DNA of 64,000 nt from Planctomycetota bacterium (GTDB lineage Bacteria > Planctomycetota > Planctomycetia > Gemmatales > HRBIN36). Below the pieces are notes generated by a model, which was not told where the DNA came from, ran no database searches, and saw only the letters and a list, made by a program, of their open reading frames with translations. Shown here one piece after another: positions 43,039 through 51,128 of this stretch (position 1 is its first letter; every line of letters begins with the position of its first letter). The position numbers were made by a program, and so were the translations under genes. The DNA is taken from contig JACTMY010000018.1 of the NCBI GenBank assembly GCA_014584395.1, positions 528,342 to 592,341 on the forward strand. The letters run 5' to 3'.

Positions 43039-45282
43039 CTAGGGCTGGGCGGCAGGGACCAAACTGGGATACAAGCTGAGATTGGCTCGATTGCCCACCT
43101 GCAGCCGGCGATAATCCTTGGGATTATCGAGCACCGCCCGGATGCGAACGTAATCGGTCCCGCTTTCGATCTGCTTGCCGACGTAAGTCAGGGCGGCTTC
43201 GATCGGCTCCCGGGCCTCCTCGGGCCGTGGCTGCACCCACATGCGAATCACTTTGTCCTTGCCCGCCGTGAAGATCATCCGGCTTGCCGGGAGGAAGGCC
43301 GAGCAGATGATGTCCTCTTCGGTCGCGCTGTAATGGCGCAGCTCGTAACTGCTCAAGGACCACAATTCAGGAATGGCCGCGTGTTGCTGATAGGGCAAGA
43401 CGCGCATCTCCATCAGAGGTAAATGCACCGGAGCGACCCATCCCGCAAACGAAGGCACGGAGACGAAGCGCGGAATGGGCGGATGGGTCGGTTGTGGACC
43501 GGCGATCATGGTTTGCATGGCCGCGGTCAGACAGTATTCAGGTTGCAGCCGCTGCGCCAGCAGCCCCAGGAGAGTCGGCGTATTTTTGTTGAACCCGACC
43601 TGGTAGCCATGCCGGAAAAAGTCATCCGCTTCCGGCGGCGCGGGGGTTGTCCAGAGTTGCAAGCGGCCATTGCCGCTGCTCGTGAGGACTTCTTGACCGC
43701 TGGGTGAAAACTGGGCCAGGTTGCGGAAATGGCCATGCCGACCGCGGATGACGCCCTCGACCTGGCCGCTTGTCAAATGCACGATGCGGAGTTCATCCTC
43801 ATGATCGAACAGCACGCGCTGGCCATCGGGGCTGACGCCGAGTTTGGCGACGTCGCCGGAGCGGCCGTCGAAGACCCGCAGCATCTCGGCGCCGCTAAGG
43901 CCGAGACGCCAATATTTCAACGTCTTGTCCGTGGCCGCGCTGATCAGATGGCCGTCCGCGGTGACGTGCAAGGTCGTGATCGCTCCGCGATGGGTCGTCC
44001 CGGTGCCTTGCGTCGCCAAGACGCGATACATGAATTGGCGGTCGTTGTCGCGCCACAGGCACACCATCATGTCCGAGCCGCCCGTGGCGATGTATTGGCC
44101 ATTGGGGCTGAACCGCACCGACTGAATCCGCCCGCCCACGTGCGCCCCGGCGTCGGTCAGCACTTCAGGAGGAGCGGCTTCCAGTTGTCGGCCATGCTGC
44201 AAGGTCCATAGCCGAGCCAAGCCATCGCTGCAGCCGACGACCAGCCGGTATTGGCGCGTTCCCGCCGCTTCTTTGACCACCGGACTGAAATCCACGGCCA
44301 ACAATTCGACCTGCCGGGAACGGACCGAGTCGCGCCACAGGGCGCGGCCCGTTTCGCAATCCCAAAGAATAAGGTAGCCATCGCTGCTGACGGAAGCCAG
44401 CAAGCGTCCATCGGGTGAAACGGCCAGGCCATGGATGACGTCGGTGTGCAGCCGCAGTTCGCGGCGCGGCGATTCCTTCCGCTCCGGCTCGACGATGGCG
44501 CGCATGCCCGCCTTCAGCATGGCGGCCCGTTCGCTGTCGATCAACCCTTCCACCCAGAGACGGTCGCTGTTCACGATGACAAACATGGTATCGATGGTGC
44601 GGATCGAGTCGCCGGGGCGTTTGCCGATCTTGACCACCTCGCCATGGATTTCACTGACGATGCGATACTGATCCAATTCCTTCAGTCGAAACTCATATTC
44701 GAGCCGGCTGATGACTTGATCCTCATAGGCCTTTTCCAGTTCGGCTTTGTATTGCAGCAGTTGGGCGATGTGCACTTCGCGTTCCAGGTCTGACACCGCG
44801 CCGCCGATCTTGATGGCGTTGTCCTTGTTCACGATGGATTGATAGACGTTGACCGAAGCCTGGGCGCGGTTGATGCCCGTCTCGCTAAAGGCCTTGGCGC
44901 GTTCGGCCAAGACGCGTTTTTGCACCAGCGAGTCATCGATCTGGGCCAGGATTTGACCCGGTTGGACGACGTCTCCCAGGCCGACGTATAGCTCCTTCAT
45001 GATGCCATCCACGCGGCTGTAGACTTCCGCCGCTTCGATAGGGGCCAGGGCGGCGGCCCAAATCCGAATCGGGTCCGCCAGCGGCGGACGCGGTGGAGCC
45101 AGGCTGGCGCCGGGCGCCGACGTTCGCTCCATGGACAGCGGCTGGGTCACTTTGTTGACGCTGGGTTCATCCCGGGCATCGCCCTGGTCACGGAAGGGAA
45201 TAACTTCCGCGGGGCCTTTGAAATAGAGGACGGCCCCCAACAGGCCCAAGAGCAGCACGACAAAACCGATGAATCGCCACAT
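43039..45282 (-). CDS. HlyD-type adaptor with a WD40 propeller inserted
   Basis: A 747-residue protein. One N-terminal membrane anchor (RFIGFVVLLLGLLGAVLYF) leads to a lipoyl half-motif (AEVYSRVDGIMKELYVGLGDVVQPGQILAQI), a coiled coil (120-205) and the second lipoyl half (EIHGEVVKIGKRPGDSIRTID). Where the barrel should continue, a WD40 propeller begins (HTDVIHGLAVSPDGRLLASVSSDGYLILW) and runs to about 690. The adaptor then resumes with AALTYVGKQIESGTDYVRI and VGNRANLSLYP. The propeller is therefore an insertion, not a tail. It would face the periplasm and could bind a partner. It is the middle gene of the three-gene HlyD operon. Confidence 0.9.
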   Translation of the reverse strand: MWRFIGFVVLLLGLLGAVLYFKGPAEVIPFRDQGDARDEPSVNKVTQPLSMERTSAPGASLAPPRPPLADPIRIWAAALAPIEAAEVYSRVDGIMKELYVGLGDVVQPGQILAQIDDSLVQKRVLAERAKAFSETGINRAQASVNVYQSIVNKDNAIKIGGAVSDLEREVHIAQLLQYKAELEKAYEDQVISRLEYEFRLKELDQYRIVSEIHGEVVKIGKRPGDSIRTIDTMFVIVNSDRLWVEGLIDSERAAMLKAGMRAIVEPERKESPRRELRLHTDVIHGLAVSPDGRLLASVSSDGYLILWDCETGRALWRDSVRSRQVELLAVDFSPVVKEAAGTRQYRLVVGCSDGLARLWTLQHGRQLEAAPPEVLTDAGAHVGGRIQSVRFSPNGQYIATGGSDMMVCLWRDNDRQFMYRVLATQGTGTTHRGAITTLHVTADGHLISAATDKTLKYWRLGLSGAEMLRVFDGRSGDVAKLGVSPDGQRVLFDHEDELRIVHLTSGQVEGVIRGRHGHFRNLAQFSPSGQEVLTSSGNGRLQLWTTPAPPEADDFFRHGYQVGFNKNTPTLLGLLAQRLQPEYCLTAAMQTMIAGPQPTHPPIPRFVSVPSFAGWVAPVHLPLMEMRVLPYQQHAAIPELWSLSSYELRHYSATEEDIICSAFLPASRMIFTAGKDKVIRMWVQPRPEEAREPIEAALTYVGKQIESGTDYVRIRAVLDNPKDYRRLQVGNRANLSLYPSLVPAAQP

Positions 45283-45373
45283 GATTCCAAGTCCCCCAAA
45301 CGAATCAGCCCCGGGATAGGCCGCGAACCGAAAGAGACGCTTGCGAGGCGTGACTCGGAGCAGCCGAATGGGT

Positions 45374-47410
45374 TTAGAACAAGATGTGCTCGAAGAAGAA
45401 TTCCCACAGTTGATAGAAGAAGACGTAGCCGATGGCCCGTTTGCCGCAACGAATCTTGGCGGTCACTTCGGTTTCATTGGGCATGGCCCCGCCGCCAAGC
45501 TGTTTGAGCATCTGCACGAGTTCGGGGCCGATTTCGACCCGCGCCGTAAGCACGGATTCGTTGTTGATCACCTCGACGCTGCCGCCCAGCCCCTCCTTGC
45601 GCAGCAAGCCCTTGTAGCGAACGCCGGGATGGCTGGTAAGCTGAATGTCCACCTCCAAAGGCTGTGGAAAGAAGGCGGCCAAGGCTTCCCGGACGTGCCC
45701 CACGTGCCCCTCGGGAATGTGCAGTTCGATTTCCCATACGCCATCGAGCCGGGCGATCTGCAGCAGCTTGTCGCCCTTGCGCACGTTGCGGCCCTTGAGG
45801 TCGGTGAGGTCGAACGTCGTGACCGTGCCCGCCAAGGGAGCACGGACCTTGGCGCGGCGCGGGTCGCCGCCCACGAGGTCGAGCAAAATCTTCATCTCAG
45901 CGTTCGCCTTGTCGAGATTGAACTCCTCCTTGATGAGGTCCAAGCGCAAATTATCGTGCTCGGCCCGGCTCAAGCCCTCCATGTTGAGCTGCTCGCGCAG
46001 GCGGCCGATATTCTTCAAGGAGAACGCCCGCTCCCGGGAAAGCTGATCAAGCTTCTGCAGCAGTTCCACGTCGCGCAGCTCGACAAGCTCCTGTTCGCGG
46101 TTGACGTTCTTGCCATGGTCGACCATGACCTGAACGACCTGGCCGTCAATGGGGGCGTAAATGGTTTGCCGCTCCTTGGGGATCAGCTTGCCCTTGGCAT
46201 ACATGCGCAGCGGATAGGGGACAAGAATGAGCAGCAGCACCAGGACGGTCAGCGCGGCCAGGATGGCCCCGGTCCAGGCCAACCGCTTGCCGCGCAGCAA
46301 ATCGCGGACGTCGGCAATGGGTTGCAAGATGCCGCGGAAGGGAATGCGGCGATGTTCCAGGGCGTTGTACAAGGCCGGAGCCGCATGCTTGGCGATGACG
46401 TCCACCCGGGCCATGAGCTGATCGACGGTGAAGTGCGGCTCAAAGCATTCGACCAGCATGGCCGAGCGACAGGGGCGTTCCTTGTCCGTCTCGCGTTCAT
46501 CACGCAAGGGCAAGAGGACCAGCAGTTTGCTGTTGCTCTCGGTCAGGTAGGCGTCCAAGGCGCTGAGGACCTTCGGCGGCAGGCTCTCATCGCGCGTCCC
46601 GGCATAGACGAGCTTGTCATTCCATTCGATGACCGCGGCGAAGAGCTTCCGCATGCATTGGACCAGAGAACTGCGCTTTTCGATCACGTCCGCGCCGCTG
46701 ATGGCCTCGATCTCAGTATGGCCGCCCAAGCGCCCCGCCACGCTGACCCGATCCACTTGAAGCAACCGCCGCGATTCATTGACGATGAGATAACCGACCT
46801 CGCGCGGCTGCAAGCTGGCGTGAATTTGCCGGCTGAAGGTCTCGACCTGCGACCAGACTTGTTGCTGGCCCATCATCTGGCGAAGCTGGTGATTGCGAAA
46901 ATATCCCGCTACGTACGCGCACATGTCCTCCATGAACTGCATGAAGCCCCGCAGGGCCTGGGGATTGCGGCTCGCTTCGATCCATACTTCGATGAGGGCG
47001 ATGACCTGGCGGTCGACGATCACGGGCGCGAGCAGCAAATTGTATTGCGTCAGATTGGAGGGAGCATTGGTGGCGTCGGTGGAGGCCACGGGCCCGCTGT
47101 TGGGGGGAACCAGCATCGGCCGGCCTTGTTGCACCATGTAGCGAATCAGTTCATCGTGGCAGACCCTGGCGTTGGGAATGCGGTCCAGCCCGATTTCATT
47201 GAAATTGATCTGGTAGAGTAGTTGCCAATTGCCCTGAGGGGTCCGGTTCCACATGACGCCAGCGGGCGCAGCCAAGGCGGTCATCAGCCTTTGGAGGAAT
47301 TCCCCGCTGTATTCCATGGGACCGAGTTGCGATTCGGATAACCGGGCAATCTCATCGATCAGCCGATTGATCTGTTGTCGCTTTTCTTCAAGCTCTGGGT
47401 TCACGTTCAC
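45374..47410 (-). CDS. GAF domain - HlyD-type adaptor fusion
   Basis: A 678-residue protein. The N-terminal 370 residues are soluble and hold GAF-like sensor regions (for example LLLAPVIVDRQVIALIEVW and a second one near LLVLLPLRDERE), which would be cytoplasmic. A membrane helix (ILAALTVLVLLLILVPYPL) follows at about residues 398-420. The periplasmic HlyD part follows: TIYAPIDGQVVQVMVDHGKNVNREQEL, a coiled coil, then VRAPLAGTVTTFDLTDLKGRNVRKGDKLLQIA. Cytoplasmic sensing may thus control an envelope adaptor. It is the first gene of the operon, 91 bases before the WD40-HlyD gene, and diverges from mfnF. Confidence 0.9.
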   Translation of the reverse strand: MNVNPELEEKRQQINRLIDEIARLSESQLGPMEYSGEFLQRLMTALAAPAGVMWNRTPQGNWQLLYQINFNEIGLDRIPNARVCHDELIRYMVQQGRPMLVPPNSGPVASTDATNAPSNLTQYNLLLAPVIVDRQVIALIEVWIEASRNPQALRGFMQFMEDMCAYVAGYFRNHQLRQMMGQQQVWSQVETFSRQIHASLQPREVGYLIVNESRRLLQVDRVSVAGRLGGHTEIEAISGADVIEKRSSLVQCMRKLFAAVIEWNDKLVYAGTRDESLPPKVLSALDAYLTESNSKLLVLLPLRDERETDKERPCRSAMLVECFEPHFTVDQLMARVDVIAKHAAPALYNALEHRRIPFRGILQPIADVRDLLRGKRLAWTGAILAALTVLVLLLILVPYPLRMYAKGKLIPKERQTIYAPIDGQVVQVMVDHGKNVNREQELVELRDVELLQKLDQLSRERAFSLKNIGRLREQLNMEGLSRAEHDNLRLDLIKEEFNLDKANAEMKILLDLVGGDPRRAKVRAPLAGTVTTFDLTDLKGRNVRKGDKLLQIARLDGVWEIELHIPEGHVGHVREALAAFFPQPLEVDIQLTSHPGVRYKGLLRKEGLGGSVEVINNESVLTARVEIGPELVQMLKQLGGGAMPNETEVTAKIRCGKRAIGYVFFYQLWEFFFEHILF

Positions 47411-47531
47411 AAGAACCCCTCCGGTTGTAGCGATTGTGACAGGGACGAAATCCGCCAGGTCGAGGCCAGGGTCATTTTTTCCTTGCCGAAAACGACTCGA
47501 CTTATCTCTTCAATATAAAGGCAACGTGAAA

Positions 47532-48707
47532 ATGGAGCAAGCGGAGTCCCCCCGCGGCCCAAGCATGAGGCTTCCCGTGCGTCGCAAGCATCATCTCGTT
47601 ACTGACAGCGGATCACGCCCTAAAGCGGCACGCCTCCCGGACGACGCGATCCTCGGTCTGGACGTCGGCGGCGCTCACTTGAAAGCCGTGCATGCGCAGG
47701 GGGAATCGGCCATTGTGCCTTTTCCCTTGTGGCGTGATCCGAACCGTTTGACGAAGCGGCTTAGGCAACTGTTCCGCGAAATGACTCCCTTCCACCGGAT
47801 CGCCTTGACCATGACGGGCGAGCTTTGTGATTGTTTCGCGAATCGCCCCCAGGGAGTGAGCCATATTCTAAACGCCACGGCCAAGGCGGCAGGAAAGCGA
47901 TCGATAATGGTCTGGTGCACGAAGCAACGCTTTCTGTCGCTGGAAGAAGCCGCGGCGAATCCTTGGGCCGTGGCCTCCGCGAATTGGCTAGCCACGGGAT
48001 GCTGGGCGGGTCGATGGCTGAAACAATGCCATCCTGACCAGGCCTGCACGCTCTTCATGGACCTCGGCTCCACCACACTTGACCTTGTTCCCATTGTCAA
48101 GGGAAGGCCCGAACCGAATGGGTTGACTGATTTCGACCGCTTGCAATGCGGCGAACTCATCTACCTTGGCGCCACGCGGACGCCGGTGATGCTTTATCAT
48201 GCCTCGCCCCATGCCGATGACCAGCAAGGTTGGCCGATGGCGGCGGAATGGTTCGCATCGCTGCAAGACGTTTACGTCTTGCGGGGCGATATCGCCGAGG
48301 ATGCCAGGGACACCTTCACGGCGGATGGCCGACCTCGCACCCGAGCCATGGCCGAGCAGCGCTTGGCCCGTCAATGGGGCGCGGACCGAATCCAATTATC
48401 CAAGCGTGCCTTGGACCATCAGGTCTCGCTCCTGGCCGCGCGCCACGAACAACATCTCCTCGAAGAGGTCCTTCAAGCTTTGCATCAAATCACCCATCGC
48501 CGACAGGGGTTTGTTCCGACTTGTGTCATGGCAGCCGGTTCAGGGGAATTCCTCTTGCGCCGCTTGCGAAAGAAACTACTGCCCGATGTGCCATGGCTGT
48601 TTTGGTCAGACCAGTTTGGCTCCCGGCGCTCGTCTGCCGCCGCCGCCGAAGCCCTCATCCATCTTGCACATGAGCAGTTCAGCGAACCCAAGGAATCGGA
48701 TGCATGA
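47532..48707 (+). CDS. mfnF: H4MPT-linked C1-pathway protein, MfnF-like
   Basis: About 391 residues of the hydantoinase/oxoprolinase-like ASKHA ATPase fold. The N-terminal ILGLDVGGAHLKAVHAQG and LFMDLGSTTLDLVPI are the two phosphate-binding loops. In methanogens MfnF joins the furan-methylamine unit to the tyramine-glutamate part of methanofuran; bacterial homologues are annotated as tetrahydromethanopterin C1-pathway proteins. The stop overlaps mfnE by four bases (ATGA), so they form an operon. ATG at 47532 was chosen; AAAGG lies 10 bases upstream, and a GTG at 47526 is an alternative. It diverges from the GAF-HlyD gene. Confidence 0.78.
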   Translation: MEQAESPRGPSMRLPVRRKHHLVTDSGSRPKAARLPDDAILGLDVGGAHLKAVHAQGESAIVPFPLWRDPNRLTKRLRQLFREMTPFHRIALTMTGELCDCFANRPQGVSHILNATAKAAGKRSIMVWCTKQRFLSLEEAAANPWAVASANWLATGCWAGRWLKQCHPDQACTLFMDLGSTTLDLVPIVKGRPEPNGLTDFDRLQCGELIYLGATRTPVMLYHASPHADDQQGWPMAAEWFASLQDVYVLRGDIAEDARDTFTADGRPRTRAMAEQRLARQWGADRIQLSKRALDHQVSLLAARHEQHLLEEVLQALHQITHRRQGFVPTCVMAAGSGEFLLRRLRKKLLPDVPWLFWSDQFGSRRSSAAAAEALIHLAHEQFSEPKESDA

Positions 48708-49279
48708 CCACGCCGCAGGTTCTTGTCAAAGTCGGCGGCAGTTTGCTCGATCTGGAGCATCTTGGCCCCAAACTGCGCCGCTGGCTCGATGAGGAATGCC
48801 CCCGGGAAACGCTGCTCCTGGCGGGCGGCGGGGCTTGTGCGGAGGTGATTCGCTCCCTGGACGCACGACACGGCTTGCCGCCGGAAGTCTCCCATGCCTT
48901 GGCCATAAAGGCCATGGCGATCAACGCTGCGTTGTTGGCTCATCTTTTGCCGCGCTCGCAGTTGACCTCTAACCGGGAAGAAATGGCCGTGATCTGGAGC
49001 GAAGGGTTGACAGCCATTCTCCACCCCAGCGATCAGGCATGGCGCAGCGTCCACGCTGATCCATGGATTGAGTCAAGCTGGGACTGCACGTCCGACAGCC
49101 TCGCCGCCGCCGCCGCCTTGGGATTGCGAGTGAAAGAATTGATTTTGCTCAAATCCGTCGCCGGCCAGCCCGGTCAAACCCCCGAGGCATGGGCGAAAGC
49201 AGGCCTCGTGGATCGCTGCTTTCCCGCACGGGCCGCAATGATTCCCAAACTGCGCTGGGTTCATTTCCGCGCTCGGTGA
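48704..49279 (+). CDS. mfnE: Amino-acid-kinase-fold protein, MfnE-like
   Basis: A 191-residue member of the amino acid kinase family. It starts VLVKVGGSLLDL, the Gly-rich phosphate loop, with LLLAGGGACAEVIR as the second loop and WDCTSDSLAAAAALGLRVKELILLKSV as the nucleotide-binding part. In methanogens MfnE is the (aminomethyl)furan phosphate kinase of methanofuran synthesis, and its gene is fused or adjacent to mfnF-type genes. Overlap with mfnF supports the assignment. Length is close to the methanogen enzyme's. The DNA is GC-rich like its neighbours. Confidence 0.78.
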   Translation: MTTPQVLVKVGGSLLDLEHLGPKLRRWLDEECPRETLLLAGGGACAEVIRSLDARHGLPPEVSHALAIKAMAINAALLAHLLPRSQLTSNREEMAVIWSEGLTAILHPSDQAWRSVHADPWIESSWDCTSDSLAAAAALGLRVKELILLKSVAGQPGQTPEAWAKAGLVDRCFPARAAMIPKLRWVHFRAR

Positions 49280-49295
49280 TATTCTCCGAAGCCAC

Positions 49296-49982
49296 CTACT
49301 CGCCCTTGGCCAGCGGGCCGTTGCAAGCCGTGATGAGTTGCTGCATCGCCGAGGCGATGCCATGCGAGTGATTGAAGATCGCCGAGGCGGCCACCAAAAC
49401 GTTGGCCCCCGCACGGACGGCTTGGGGACCGGTCATGAAATCGACGCCGCCATCCACTTCCACTTCCCGCTCTAGACCGCGATGTTCGAGCATCGCACTG
49501 AGACGTTTGAGCCGGCTGAGCGTGGCGGGAATGAACTTCTGGCCGCTGAAGCCGGGGTTAACGCTCATGAGCAGGATCAAGTCGACTTCCTCCAAAATGT
49601 CATCCAAGACATGAAGCGAAGTGGCGGGATTGAGGGCCACGCCCACCTTCTGTCCTAAATCGCGGATAGCCGACAGGGTTCGATGGAGATGAACCACCGC
49701 CTCGACGTGGACGATGAGGGTGTTGGCTCCGGCCTCGGCAAATTCCTTGAGGTAGCGATCCGGGTCCTCGATCATGAGATGGACTTCGATGGGCACATGC
49801 GTGACGGGCCTTAGCGATCGCACCACGACTGCGCCAAAGCTGATGTTGGGGACGAAGTGGCCATCCATGACGTCAAGATGAATGCGGTCCGCTCCCGAAC
49901 GTTCCGCCGCCAGAACGTCTTCACCAAGCCGGGCGAAATTGGCCGAGAGAATGGACGGGGCAATCTTGATCGTTGGATGCAT
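49296..49982 (-). CDS. rpe: Ribulose-phosphate 3-epimerase
   Basis: About 228 residues. Rpe interconverts ribulose 5-phosphate and xylulose 5-phosphate in the pentose phosphate pathway. TIM-barrel motifs: IAPSILSANFARLGED, HLDVMDGHFVPN (catalytic Asp and metal His), VHLMIEDPDRYL, LLMSVNPGFSGQKF and EVDGGVDFMTG with the second Asp. Length and motifs are canonical. ATG at 49982 begins MHPTIKIAPS; an upstream start at 50009 adds unrelated residues. It converges with mfnE. Confidence 0.94.
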   Translation of the reverse strand: MHPTIKIAPSILSANFARLGEDVLAAERSGADRIHLDVMDGHFVPNISFGAVVVRSLRPVTHVPIEVHLMIEDPDRYLKEFAEAGANTLIVHVEAVVHLHRTLSAIRDLGQKVGVALNPATSLHVLDDILEEVDLILLMSVNPGFSGQKFIPATLSRLKRLSAMLEHRGLEREVEVDGGVDFMTGPQAVRAGANVLVAASAIFNHSHGIASAMQQLITACNGPLAKGE

Positions 49983-50040
49983 GTGCGGTCCCCACCGTGA
50001 TGAAGCCACGGATTGTTATAGGACCGATGTGCGCGAGTTG

Positions 50041-50475
50041 CTACCAGCCGTAGGGATTCCCTCGGCGCGGCGCGGGGATGGGCGGCTGACGCCGACATGG
50101 CTCCTCGAAGAAGTCATGACAACTGCCAAAGATGAAGATGGTATCGAGCCGCCAGCTTCCGCAGCCCGGGTCGCTCAGCGTTTTGCCGTAACTGCAGGAA
50201 CGCCGGTCGCAATTCTCGCTCTTGCGATCCCATTTATCCCGCCAATGTTGCTTCACGCGGCTCAACCAACTGGAAGAGGGTGGGCAGGCCAGACTGGATG
50301 GATCGCTGCAGCCGCAGTCGCGATTCATGGAGCCATCGAAGATGATCTGAGCAGCGCCGGAGGTCGCCGTGGTCGAGGGCGGCGTCGAGGGGGCATTCGT
50401 GCTCGGGGTTTGGGCTTGAGCCAGCCCCGCGATGAACAGCATAGCTACGGAAGACACCATCATGGATCGCAGCAT
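50041..50475 (-). CDS. Small secreted cysteine-rich protein, unknown
   Basis: A 144-residue protein with a signal peptide (MVSSVAMLFIAGLAQAQ, cleavage after AQA) and then a Ser/Thr/Pro-rich linker. The mature part has eight cysteines (for example DCGCSDPSSLACPP, NCDRRSCSYG, DPGCGSWR and GSCHDFF), suggesting disulfides or metal binding. No family was recognised; similar small Cys-rich exported proteins are frequent in Gemmata relatives, by memory. GAGGG lies nine bases before the ATG. Confidence 0.65.
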   Translation of the reverse strand: MLRSMMVSSVAMLFIAGLAQAQTPSTNAPSTPPSTTATSGAAQIIFDGSMNRDCGCSDPSSLACPPSSSWLSRVKQHWRDKWDRKSENCDRRSCSYGKTLSDPGCGSWRLDTIFIFGSCHDFFEEPCRRQPPIPAPRRGNPYGW

Positions 50476-50652
50476 GGTCGCATCCCTCTCGACTTGCGAT
50501 GATCAGCCATCATCCCCATCGACCGAAAGAGGGAAGCAACTTAAATGGATTGGGTTAGTAAGAGGAAAATGGTCAAATCAAAGTTCAACATACCAAGGAA
50601 TTCTCCAACATGTTGAAGTTCCACGCGCCCATTCATCCATCAAGATCGCCTG

Positions 50653-50658
50653 TATACT
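50653..50658 (+). promoter_or_regulatory. Candidate -10 element of the PII gene
   Basis: TATACT (5/6 to consensus) lies 86 bases before the PII start. No consensus -35 is visible at the expected distance. A purine-rich AGAGGAGGGAGGA follows immediately. Confidence 0.35.
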
Positions 50659-50743
50659 AGAGGAGGGAGGACAAGGGCATTGCGACCGAAAGCACGGACT
50701 TGCACAATGGTGTTGTCTATCGGCTAACATCAAGGTGAAGCCC

Positions 50744-51058
50744 ATGAAGCAAATCACGGTCATCGTCAAACCCTTCGTGGCGGAGGCGGTCCTCAAAGTC
50801 GTTCACGAGCATGAGGTGTCCGCTTGTATCGTCGATGAAGTAAAGGGCTATGGTCGACAAAAAGGCTATCTCGATCGCTATCAGGGAAGCGAATATAGCA
50901 TGGCATTCCTCCCCAAGGTGGAGATCAACCTTTGGGTCCAGGACGAAGAGGCGGAGCGGTTGATGGCCCAGATCATTGAAACCGCGCGGACAGGCCGCAT
51001 CGGCGACGGCAAAATTTTCATCCAGAACGCCGCCTGGCACGAAGCGTTGGCGTTTTAA
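50744..51058 (+). CDS. P-II family nitrogen regulatory protein
   Basis: A 104-residue PII signal protein, which binds ATP/ADP and 2-oxoglutarate and controls nitrogen enzymes or transporters. The T-loop reads EVKGYGRQKGYLDRYQGSEYSMAF with the Tyr that is uridylylated in GlnB/GlnK (YQGSEY). The B-loop is TARTGRIGDGKIFI. Both are intact. ATG at 50744 follows AAGGTGAAG. No amtB, glnA or glnD is next to it, so whether it is GlnB- or GlnK-like is open. Confidence 0.93.
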   Translation: MKQITVIVKPFVAEAVLKVVHEHEVSACIVDEVKGYGRQKGYLDRYQGSEYSMAFLPKVEINLWVQDEEAERLMAQIIETARTGRIGDGKIFIQNAAWHEALAF

Positions 51059-51116
51059 GCCGCGATCGCGTTGGTCCCAGCGCGTTTCTCTTGGCTGGCT
51101 CGCCGAACGTTTCCCC

Positions 51117-51122
51117 TATAAT
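51117..51122 (+). promoter_or_regulatory. TATAAT element close to the DMT transporter start
   Basis: A perfect TATAAT ends six bases before the ATG at 51129. Transcription at the usual 6-7 base distance would begin at the start codon, giving a leaderless mRNA. TTGGCT at 51091-51096 is a possible -35 with a long 20-base spacer. Confidence 0.45.
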
Positions 51123-51128
51123 CACGGC

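Noticed and set aside
45341..47221. Long open frame of 626 codons opposite the GAF-HlyD gene
   Set aside because: Exact antisense shadow of a well-supported gene. It has no recognisable domain and is a common effect of high GC at third codon positions.
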